Below are positions 1 through 6,044 of a DNA stretch of 15,065 nt, in pieces; the first letter of the stretch is position 1, and each line of letters begins with the position of its first letter. Origin of the DNA: DATLFI01 sp035524895. GTDB taxonomy: Bacteria; Acidobacteriota; Thermoanaerobaculia; Multivoradales; Multivoraceae. The position numbers were made by a program, and so were the translations under genes. The DNA is taken from assembly GCA_035524895.1 (NCBI GenBank), contig DATLFI010000229.1, forward strand, positions 1-15,065. The letters run 5' to 3'. Below the pieces are notes generated by a model. The model made no database searches and was not told the DNA's origin. It saw only the letters and a program-made list of their open reading frames with translations.

Positions 1-1056
1 GAAGGAGAAGGCTGTGCCGTCCCGCGCGATGCCTGCGCTCGCTAGGAGGTCCGCCTGATCGCTGTAGTGCATGCCGCCGGCGGCGTGCAGGGTGATGCGT
101 TTCGCCGGCCGGTGACTGATCCCGATCACTGCGGTGTGGAAGGGATCCGAGAGCGCGAGCGGCAGCCGGTCGGCCGCTAACCCGTCGCCACCGTCCAGAA
201 CGCTCTCCGGACGATCCGACCACTCCGGCACCACGTAGGTGTAGCTCCCGATCAAGCCCGTCCGCTTTCCGAGCGTGCGGTCGACGATCAGGGTCGCCGC
301 GTAGTCGCTCTCGTCGATACCCGCCTCCAGCAGGCCGAGCGCGGGCTCGATCTCCGTCGCGGTCCGTCCGACGTAGAGCAGTAGTCCAGTGGCCGACCAG
401 CTGTGCTCGAAGCCGGCAAAGAGCCGGGACTGGGAGAAGGGGGTTCGAGGCAGCACCAGCAGCTGTCCTCCGAGGTGTCGGCTGGGGTCCTCGCCGTCGA
501 GCAAGGAGCCACCGAAGACGAGCCGCGAGCGCCGCGAGGTCATGTGCTCGATGCGGGCCCCCGCCGCGTGGTGCGTGGCGTCCAGCTCGCCCTGCCGCTC
601 GAACTGCTCGAGCTCCCCTTGGTAGGCAAGGATCACCTCGGAACGCCGCGACGGACGGCGATGCAGCAGCAGCGAGGGACCGACCACGTAGATCGAGTCC
701 TCGACTCCGTCGATGGCTTCGGCTCCGTGATCCGCCGCGCCAGCGACTGCTTCTCCGAAGCGCAGGCCAGTGTCTCGCGCCCCTCCGAGGGTCAGTGAGA
801 AGCTCAGTCCGGTGGCTGCGTTCGCGCTCTCGTCCTCGTCGAATCTGGGCCGACGTTGGTCGAACGGTGAGGCTTCGTTCAGCAGCTCCTCGTCTTGGGC
901 ACCACCTTCCGCCGTTGCGTCCGGGACTTGCGAATGGACTTGCAGAGTCGTAGCGGCTCCGGCGTCGTCGCTCGATGCCGGCGGCGATTGCGCTGGCGGC
1001 GACTGGCTCCCCAGCAGCAGCACCATCGCGAGCGCGAGCAGGCTGGAGTCAACCAT
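1..1056 (-). CDS. Probable outer-membrane beta-barrel protein, partial (C-terminus beyond left edge)
   Basis: The minus frame is open for exactly 352 codons from ATG 1056 to the left edge, so the C-terminus is missing. Residues 1-24 look like a signal peptide (hydrophobic LLALAMVLLL). A low-complexity Pro/Ser/Ala/Asp-rich linker follows to about residue 80. From about residue 85 the protein has alternating polar/hydrophobic segments of 10-12 residues separated by charged turns (about 140-150, 163-170, 177-185, 210-218, 222-230, 252-260, 266-275, 307-314, 320-329), the pattern of paired outer-membrane beta strands. The start overlaps the stop of the upstream export gene by 8 bases, so the two are probably translationally coupled. 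Such a barrel next to a Wza-like protein is typical of exopolysaccharide loci, including exosortase/PEP-CTERM-associated ones. A role in export or as an outer-membrane partner is inference. ATG at codon 11 is an alternative start. No enzyme motif is visible. Confidence 0.75.
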   Translation of the reverse strand, partial: MVDSSLLALAMVLLLGSQSPPAQSPPASSDDAGAATTLQVHSQVPDATAEGGAQDEELLNEASPFDQRRPRFDEDESANAATGLSFSLTLGGARDTGLRFGEAVAGAADHGAEAIDGVEDSIYVVGPSLLLHRRPSRRSEVILAYQGELEQFERQGELDATHHAAGARIEHMTSRRSRLVFGGSLLDGEDPSRHLGGQLLVLPRTPFSQSRLFAGFEHSWSATGLLLYVGRTATEIEPALGLLEAGIDESDYAATLIVDRTLGKRTGLIGSYTYVVPEWSDRPESVLDGGDGLAADRLPLALSDPFHTAVIGISHRPAKRITLHAAGGMHYSDQADLLASAGIARDGTAFSF

Positions 1057-1693
1057 CGACCTGCACCGTGTCCTTCGGTTCGAGGTAGAACATCGACCCT
1101 CCTGACCGCATGAGGCGCTTGAGGTTGATCGAGATCCGCTCGATGCCCGATGGCGTCGGGCGGAGCACCGTGACCTTGGTCTTGTTCGCGAACTCGGTGA
1201 AACCGCCGCCCATCGCGACCGCGTCGAGGACGGTGGTTTGGTGGCCGAGGCGATAGCGGCCGGGACGGCGGACCTCGCCCATTACCGAGATCTGTCGGCT
1301 GTGGATCGCCTGGACGCTGACCGTGACCACCGGCAAGGCGATGTACCTCTCGAGCTTCTCTGCGATCTCCTCCTGAAGCTCGCGAGGTGTTCTGCCTTCG
1401 GCCGGCAACTCGCCAACGAGAGGCAAGGTGATGCGGCCGTCGGGCCTTACCGTCGCGGTGGTCGAGAGCTCGTCCTCTTTCCAGACGAATACCTCGATCA
1501 CGTCCTCCGGGCCCAGCAAGAAACTGTTGCCGACCCGCTCGCCATCCGAAGCTCCCGAATCGGGGAGGTCCTCCGGCTCTGACGCGAGCCCCCGATCGTC
1601 CTGGGCCACACCAGCCCAACCGCCGGATGGCAGCGCCAGTGACAGCAAGAGTGACAAAGCCGCGGTGAACAAGAACGGAAGCGCAGGTTTCAT
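1049..1693 (-). CDS. Polysaccharide export protein (Wza-like, Poly_export + SLBB)
   Basis: Protein of 214 aa, a periplasmic/outer-membrane component of polysaccharide export. Residues 1-28 form a signal peptide with a long hydrophobic core (FLFTAALSLLLSLAL). I see no lipobox cysteine, so unlike E. coli Wza it is probably not a lipoprotein. Residues 59-130 match the polysaccharide export (Poly_export) domain: GPEDVIEVFVWKEDELS, then VRPDGRITLPLVGE and a helix (TPRELQEEIAEKLERYI). Residues 133-180 match one SLBB domain: ISVMGEVRRPGRYRL, then TVLDAVAMGGGFTEFANKTK. It ends soon after at LEPKDTVQVDG, so it lacks the extra SLBB domain and the C-terminal amphipathic helix of full-length Wza (about 380 aa), as short export proteins of exosortase-type loci do. 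The start at 1693 is chosen because the signal peptide begins there. The same frame stays open to an ATG at 1858, but that extension is Arg-rich and would bury the signal peptide. No clear Shine-Dalgarno site precedes it. Confidence 0.93.
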   Translation of the reverse strand: MKPALPFLFTAALSLLLSLALPSGGWAGVAQDDRGLASEPEDLPDSGASDGERVGNSFLLGPEDVIEVFVWKEDELSTTATVRPDGRITLPLVGELPAEGRTPRELQEEIAEKLERYIALPVVTVSVQAIHSRQISVMGEVRRPGRYRLGHQTTVLDAVAMGGGFTEFANKTKVTVLRPTPSGIERISINLKRLMRSGGSMFYLEPKDTVQVDG

Positions 1694-1711
1694 CGTGGGC
1701 CGGTGCTCGGC

Positions 1712-1740
1712 TGGAGCCGTGGATTCGTTGGAGCCGTGGA
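1712..1740. repeat. 12-base direct repeat upstream of export gene
   Basis: TGGAGCCGTGGA occurs at 1712-1723 and again at 1729-1740, a 17-base period, 19-47 bases upstream of the export gene's start codon and so inside its likely leader. It could be a pair of regulator half-sites or a replication-slippage duplication. The sequence does not decide. Confidence 0.5.
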
Positions 1741-1839
1741 GGGTCGAGTCGCGCACGGAAGCCGACAGAGGCAAGAGGCGTGCCCGCGTCGGTTCCGTCA
1801 GGAAGGGTCCTAACGTGGGTCGCGTGCCGCGAGTCGTTC

Positions 1840-1856
1840 GCAGAACTCTTCTGCGC
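1840..1856. repeat. Inverted repeat, 7-base arms, 3-base loop
   Basis: CGCAGAA-CTC-TTCTGCG is a perfect inverted repeat in the divergent intergenic region. It sits 6 bases from a second palindrome at 1863-1876. It could be an operator or an RNA hairpin in the long leader of the minus-strand export transcript. No protein partner can be named. Confidence 0.5.
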
Positions 1857-1862
1857 AAGGTG

Positions 1863-1876
1863 GGAAGCGCGCTTCC
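1863..1876. repeat. Perfect 14-base palindrome
   Basis: GGAAGCGCGCTTCC equals its own reverse complement. Together with the inverted repeat at 1840-1856 it forms a cluster of dyads about 150-180 bases upstream of the export gene. That suits a binding site for a dimeric regulator, but function is inference. Confidence 0.45.
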
Positions 1877-1962
1877 AGACCGGATACGTCTCGTTCCAGG
1901 AATCGGATCGGAAGCGTTTGTCTCAATGTCGTCGAAGTCGGCTGCCGAGGGGCGATGAGCCG

Positions 1963-1978
1963 AGCCAAAGCGATGCCA
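1963..1978 (-). promoter_or_regulatory. Candidate sigma-54-type promoter for the export genes (weak)
   Basis: On the minus strand the 16 bases TGGCATCGCTTTGGCT carry the GG (-24) and GC (-12) doublets at the right spacing for RpoN. The -24 half is good (TGGCA) and the -12 half imperfect (TGGC in place of TTGC). Transcription would start near 1952, giving a leader of about 260 bases to the export gene. RpoN control with the PrsK/PrsR system is established for some exosortase-type exopolysaccharide loci, which makes the site plausible. A chance match is quite possible. Confidence 0.2.
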
Positions 1979-2247
1979 TGTCGGAAAAACTGACTCGGAC
2001 GACCGGAAGTTCCTCCACGCCGTCCACCTCGCCGGCGAAGCGAGCAGGCAACAGCTCCGGGTACACGCCTTGGAGATGCGCGACGCCGGTGGGGCGCCCG
2101 GCGAATCCGGTGGCAGCCACGCAATCTCGCCAAGAGCGTCACCGTCGAGTGAGCTCCGTCCCGCTGCTAGCCCCCTGAGCCGACATCCTCGAACCGCTCG
2201 CCTGATACCGTCGCGCCACCGGCCGGCGACGAGGACGATTCCGAGCG

Positions 2248-3396
2248 ATGCAGCGCAGGATCCGTATGGGTATGGTGGGCGGCGGGCGCGGCGCCTTCAT
2301 CGGCAACGTGCACCGCATGGCAGCGCAGCTCGACGGAAGCATCGAGCTGGTGTGCGGCGCGCTCAGCTCCGATCCGGAGCGAGCCAGCGCCTCGGCGCGC
2401 GACTGGTTCCTTCCCGAGGACCGCTCGTATGGCAGCTTCCACGAGATGTTCGAGCGGGAGCGGGAGCGCGACGACGCGATGGACTTCGCCGCCATCGTGA
2501 CGCCCAACCACCTGCACCTCCCGGTCGCCGAGGCGGCGCTGCGGGCGGGCTTCCACGTGATGTGCGACAAGCCGATGACCCACGACGTCGCGGAAGCGGA
2601 GCGGTTGGTGGCGTTGGTGGAGGAGACCGGGCTGCTGTTCGGTCTGACCCACAACTACACCGGGTATCCGCTGGTGAAGGAGGCGAGGCAGCGGGTCGCG
2701 GAGGGCGAGCTGGGCGCCATCCGCAAGGTGGTGGTGGAGTATCCGCAAGGCTGGCTGGCTGGTCCCCTCGAGCAGGACGGGCAGAAGCAGGCGGCGTGGC
2801 GCACCGATCCGGCGCGCGCCGGCGCCGCCGGTGCCATGGGCGATATCGGCACCCATGCCGCGAACCTCGCCGAGTACGTCACCGGGCTTCCGATCGAGAG
2901 CGTCTGCGCCGATCTCACCGCCTTCGTCCCCGGACGACGGCTCGACGACGACGGCAACGTGTTGTTGCGCTTCGCGGACGGGGCGCGCGGCGTGCTCTAC
3001 GCCAGCCAGGTCTCGATCGACGACGAGAACGCGCTCGCGCTCCGCGTCTACGGTGAGCGTGGTGGTCTCGAGTGGCACCAGGAGGAGCCGAACTCGCTGG
3101 TCCTCAAGTGGCCGGACCGGCCACGCCAGGTCCTGCGTACTGCGAGTCACGGCCTCGGCGAGGCGGCGGCGCGTGCGGCGCGGCTGCCCGCCGGCCATCC
3201 CGAAGGCTTCATCGAGGCGTTCGCCAACCTGTACCGGGGCTTCGCGCTCGGGGTCGCCGCACGCCTGCGCGGCGACCAGCCGCCGGCGGAGGCCGGCGAC
3301 GTGCCGACGGTACACGACGGCCTGCGCGGCATGCGCTTCGTCGAAGCCGTGGTGGCGAGCTCGCGCAGCGAGCGCAAGTGGACCACGCTCGCATAA
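2248..3396 (+). CDS. Gfo/Idh/MocA family oxidoreductase
   Basis: Protein of 382 aa, the usual family length; a predicted cytoplasmic NAD(P)-dependent dehydrogenase acting on a sugar, inositol or glycoside. Residues 5-20 (RIRMGMVGGGRGAFIG) form the first beta strand and glycine-rich dinucleotide loop of the Rossmann fold. VTPNHLH (84-90) and CDKPMT (106-111, the family E/D-K-P motif with the catalytic Lys) follow. GDIGTHAANL (198-207) supplies the conserved Asp199 and His203 of the active site. HPEGFIEAFANLY (317-329) is the C-terminal motif often seen in this subgroup. The start at 2248 fits because the Rossmann strand begins within five residues; a loose purine-rich stretch (GAGGACG) lies upstream. 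ATG at codon 7 is possible but tight. It is first in a four-gene operon with xylB and xylA, 69 bases before a TIM-barrel isomerase. The substrate cannot be assigned: a xyloside or 3-keto-sugar role fits the neighbours but is inference. Confidence 0.95.
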   Translation: MQRRIRMGMVGGGRGAFIGNVHRMAAQLDGSIELVCGALSSDPERASASARDWFLPEDRSYGSFHEMFERERERDDAMDFAAIVTPNHLHLPVAEAALRAGFHVMCDKPMTHDVAEAERLVALVEETGLLFGLTHNYTGYPLVKEARQRVAEGELGAIRKVVVEYPQGWLAGPLEQDGQKQAAWRTDPARAGAAGAMGDIGTHAANLAEYVTGLPIESVCADLTAFVPGRRLDDDGNVLLRFADGARGVLYASQVSIDDENALALRVYGERGGLEWHQEEPNSLVLKWPDRPRQVLRTASHGLGEAAARAARLPAGHPEGFIEAFANLYRGFALGVAARLRGDQPPAEAGDVPTVHDGLRGMRFVEAVVASSRSERKWTTLA

Positions 3397-3454
3397 GGCG
3401 AGTAGCCGGGCGCGGAGACCTTGTCGAGGAGCGACCGAAAGCGATCGAGCTGCG

Positions 3455-3461
3455 AAGGAGA
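3455..3461 (+). promoter_or_regulatory. Ribosome binding site fixing the isomerase/epimerase start
   Basis: AAGGAGA lies 4 bases before ATG 3466. It decides for that start over an in-frame TTG at 3421, whose only upstream GGAG is three bases away and too close. Confidence 0.8.
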
Positions 3462-3465
3462 GATC

Positions 3466-4461
3466 ATGCCGCGACCCGTGACGCTGTTCACCGGCCAGTG
3501 GGCCGACCTGCCGCTCGCCGAGCTGGCGCCGCTGGCGCGCGAGCTTGGCTTCGACGGCCTCGAGCTCGCCTGCTGGGGTGACCACGTCGACGTCGTGGGC
3601 GACGACGAACGGGCCGTCGAGCGCAAGCTGGCGCTGCTGCGCGAGCACGGGCTCGAGCTCTTCGCGATCAGCAACCACCTCGCGGGACAGGCGGTTTGCG
3701 ACCGCATCGACGACCGTCACCGGGCGATCCTGCCGGCGAGAGTCTGGGGCGACGGGGACCCGGAAGGAGTCCGCCGGCGCGCCGCCGAGGAGATGATCGC
3801 CACCGCCGAGGCGGCCAGGCGGCTCGGCGTGTCGATCGTCAACGGCTTCACTGGCTCCTCGATCTGGCACTTGGTGTACTCGTTCCCGCCGGTGCCGCCG
3901 GCGATGATCGACGCCGGCTATCGCGACTTCGCCGAGCGCTGGCGGCCGATCCTCGACCGCTTCTCCGCGCTCGGCGTGCGCTTCGCGCTCGAGGTCCACC
4001 CCACCGAGATCGCGTTCGACATCGCGTCGGCCGAGCGAGCGCTGGAGGCGGTCGACCACCATCCGGCGTTCGGCTTCAACTACGACCCCAGCCACTTCGG
4101 CTATCAGGGCGTTGACTACGTCGCCTTCCTGCGGCGCTTTCGCGACCGCATATTCCACGTCCACGTCAAGGACGTGTTCTGGTCGGAGCAGCCGCGCGAG
4201 GTCGGGGTGTTCGGCGGTCACGTGGCATTCGGCGATCCGCGCCGGGTGTGGGACTTCCGCTCGCCGGGACGCGGATCGATCGATTTCGAAGAGGTCCTCC
4301 GCGCGCTCAACGAGATCGGCTACGCGGGGCCGCTCTCGATCGAGTGGGAGGACGCCGGCATGGACCGCCGGCACGGCGCGGCCGAGGCGTGCGACTTCGT
4401 CAAGGCGCTCGATTTCCCGCCGGCTGGAGCCGCCTTCGACGCCGCATTCGAGCGCCGGTAG
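3466..4461 (+). CDS. Sugar phosphate isomerase/epimerase-like TIM-barrel protein (AP_endonuc_2 / xylose isomerase-like fold)
   Basis: Protein of 331 aa with the repeating beta-alpha pattern of the xylose isomerase-like TIM barrel. The four expected divalent-metal ligands can be placed: Glu176 in ALEVHPTE, Asp207 in FNYDPSHF, His231 or His233 in FHVHVKD, and Glu293 in LSIEWED. The N-terminus (FTGQWADLPLAELAPLARELGFDGLELACWG, residues 8-38) is the typical first beta-alpha unit. Members isomerise or epimerise sugars, keto-sugars or inositol derivatives. Genes of this family often accompany Gfo/Idh/MocA dehydrogenases, as in the E. coli ycj cluster, where YcjS oxidises a glycoside at C3 and YcjR epimerises the keto-sugar. 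By analogy this protein may act after the upstream dehydrogenase. It sits 69 bases after that gene and 60 bases before the proposed xylB start. It is clearly distinct from the true xylose isomerase encoded two genes downstream. Reaction and substrate are unknown. Confidence 0.9.
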   Translation: MPRPVTLFTGQWADLPLAELAPLARELGFDGLELACWGDHVDVVGDDERAVERKLALLREHGLELFAISNHLAGQAVCDRIDDRHRAILPARVWGDGDPEGVRRRAAEEMIATAEAARRLGVSIVNGFTGSSIWHLVYSFPPVPPAMIDAGYRDFAERWRPILDRFSALGVRFALEVHPTEIAFDIASAERALEAVDHHPAFGFNYDPSHFGYQGVDYVAFLRRFRDRIFHVHVKDVFWSEQPREVGVFGGHVAFGDPRRVWDFRSPGRGSIDFEEVLRALNEIGYAGPLSIEWEDAGMDRRHGAAEACDFVKALDFPPAGAAFDAAFERR

Positions 4462-4510
4462 CCATCGGCTCGCCGTCGTGACTGCGCTCCCGTCACCCTG
4501 GAGTCAGCCT

Positions 4511-4514
4511 GGAG
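4511..4514 (+). promoter_or_regulatory. Shine-Dalgarno site supporting a CTG start for xylB
   Basis: GGAG ends 7 bases before CTG 4522, ideal spacing. No ATG, GTG or TTG exists in the xylB frame between the upstream TAG (4459-4461) and GTG 4591, and GTG 4591 lies after the first ATP-binding motif. The site therefore favours a non-canonical CTG start. Confidence 0.5.
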
Positions 4515-4521
4515 CAACCAT

Positions 4522-6012
4522 CTGACCCCACCGAACCGACCCACACGGATCGCCGGCGTCGACTGCTCGACCCAGTCGACCACGGTAGAGGTGCGCGATG
4601 CGTCCACCGGCGAGCTGATCGCCAGCGGTAGCGCGCCGCACCCGCCGGTCACGCCGCCGGTGGCCGAGCAGCACCCCGACGCGTGGTGGCGAGCCTTCGA
4701 GCACGCCTGGGCCGAGGCGGGCGCGCCCAAGGTCGCGGCGATCTCGGTGGCGGCGCAGCAGCACGGCATGGTCGCGCTCGGCGCCGGCGGCGAGGTCCTG
4801 CGTCCCGCCGTGCTCTGGTGCGACACGACGTCGGCGGAGGACGCCGCGCGGCTGGTCGAGCGGCTCGAGGGCGGCGCCGCGGCCTGGGCGGAACGGTGCG
4901 GGCTGGTGCCGGTCGCCTCGTTCACCATCAGCAAGCTGGCGCGGTTGCGGCGCGTCGAGCCCGACGTCTACTCCCGTCTCGAGCGGGTGTGCCTGCCTCA
5001 CGACTGGCTCACGCACCGCCTCACAGGGGGCGAGCCGGTGACCGACCGCGGCGACGCTTCGGGAACAGGCTACTGGTCGAGCACGGCCGTTGCGGCGCGC
5101 GAGCGATCCGTAGCTGAGGCTGCGCCGACCAGCGGCCCCGGCGGCTACGTGGAGTCGCTGCTTGACCTGGTCGACCCCGAGCGCGACTGGACCCGGGCAC
5201 TGCCACGCGTACTGGGCCCGAGCGAGCCAGCCGGGCGCTGGCGGGAGCAGGGGGCGCTCGTCGGCCCGGGCACCGGCGACAACATGGGGGCGGCGCTCGG
5301 GCTGGGGGTCGGGCCCGGAGAGTTGGTGCTCTCGATCGGCACCTCGGGCACCGCCTACGTGGTCTCGGAGGCCCCGGTGGCGGACGCTTCGGGCGCGGTC
5401 GCCAGCTTCGCCGACGCCACCGGCCGGTTCCTGCCGCTGGTCTGCACACTCAACGCCGCCAAGGTAACCGACGCCGTCGCGCGGCTGCTCGGGGTCGACC
5501 ACGAAGGGCTCGACCGGCTCGCGCTCGCCGCGACGCCTGATGTCGGCGAGCTGGTCCTGCTCCCTTACTTCGACGGCGAGCGCACTCCGAACCGTCCCCA
5601 CGCCACCGGCGTGTTGGCCGGGCTGCGATCCGACGCGACCCGCGAGCAGGTCGCGCGCGCCGCCTTCGAAGGCGTGGTGTGCGGGTTGCTCGACGCGGTC
5701 GACGCGCTCGCGCGGCTCGCGCCGATTGGAGACACCATCACCCTGGTCGGCGGCGGCGCCCGCTCTGAGGCCTACCGCCGGATCCTCGCCGATCTCTCGG
5801 GTCGCGCCGTGGTGACACCCGAGCTGGGCGAGACGGTTGCGCTCGGCGCCTGCGTGCAGGCGGCGGCGGTCCTCGACGGCGCCCCGCCGGAGGCGGTGCG
5901 CGCGACCTGGCAGCTCGGCTCCGGCCGGCTCACCGAGCCCGATCCGCGCGTTCCGCCCGAGGAGCTGCGCGCCCGCTACCGGAAGCGGCGAGAGCGCGAG
6001 GATGCCGAGTGA
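4522..6012 (+). CDS. xylB: Xylulokinase (FGGY family)
   Basis: Phosphorylates D-xylulose to D-xylulose 5-phosphate with ATP; 496 aa from CTG 4522, normal for the family. The phosphate-1 motif is IAGVDCSTQSTTVEV (10-24). The substrate-side motif AAQQHGM is at 77-83, LWCDTTS at 98-104, and PHDWL at 159-163. TDRGDASGT (174-182) carries the likely catalytic Asp178. Next come GPGTGDNMG (248-256), the phosphate-2 motif SIGTSGT (271-277), PYFDGERTPN, and the adenosine motif VGGGARSEAYRRIL (409-422). The start is uncertain: starting at GTG 4591 would delete the phosphate-1 loop and about 23 residues, and no standard start codon lies upstream in frame. CTG 4522 has a well-placed GGAG. A further oddity is an apparent insertion of about 18 residues (190-207) just after the catalytic-Asp motif, where relatives go straight from GTGYWS to the next helix. 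The stop overlaps a possible GTG start of xylA, but xylA more likely starts at 6045. Confidence 0.93.
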   Translation: MTPPNRPTRIAGVDCSTQSTTVEVRDASTGELIASGSAPHPPVTPPVAEQHPDAWWRAFEHAWAEAGAPKVAAISVAAQQHGMVALGAGGEVLRPAVLWCDTTSAEDAARLVERLEGGAAAWAERCGLVPVASFTISKLARLRRVEPDVYSRLERVCLPHDWLTHRLTGGEPVTDRGDASGTGYWSSTAVAARERSVAEAAPTSGPGGYVESLLDLVDPERDWTRALPRVLGPSEPAGRWREQGALVGPGTGDNMGAALGLGVGPGELVLSIGTSGTAYVVSEAPVADASGAVASFADATGRFLPLVCTLNAAKVTDAVARLLGVDHEGLDRLALAATPDVGELVLLPYFDGERTPNRPHATGVLAGLRSDATREQVARAAFEGVVCGLLDAVDALARLAPIGDTITLVGGGARSEAYRRILADLSGRAVVTPELGETVALGACVQAAAVLDGAPPEAVRATWQLGSGRLTEPDPRVPPEELRARYRKRREREDAE

Positions 6013-6031
6013 CGAGCGTAGCCGCCGACCC

Positions 6032-6036
6032 AGGAG
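6032..6036 (+). promoter_or_regulatory. Ribosome binding site fixing the xylA start
   Basis: AGGAG ends 8 bases before ATG 6045. It favours that start over the in-frame GTG at 6009, which overlaps the xylB stop and has no clear site of its own. Confidence 0.8.
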
Positions 6037-6044
6037 ATGCCGCG

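Larger units (their letters stand above)
1694..2247. other. Divergent intergenic region (554 bp) between export genes and sugar operon
   Basis: No convincing gene lies here. The open frames on both strands give Arg/Pro/Ser-rich translations typical of GC-rich shadows. The region should hold promoters for both the leftward export genes and the rightward sugar operon. Visible structure, listed separately, is a 12-base direct repeat, an inverted repeat, a perfect 14-base palindrome and a weak sigma-54-like site. I find no good sigma-70 -35/-10 pair on either strand and no obvious operator next to the oxidoreductase start. Confidence 0.6.

Noticed and set aside
2167..4374. 735-codon minus-strand open frame opposite the oxidoreductase and isomerase genes
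   Set aside because: It is antisense to two clear enzyme genes with full motif sets. Its Arg/Val/Asp/His-rich translation has no family pattern, as expected for a GC-rich shadow.
6009..6044. GTG 6009 as the xylA start, overlapping the xylB stop
   Set aside because: ATG 6045 has AGGAG at the right distance and gives the usual class II length; the extra 12 residues have no family support.
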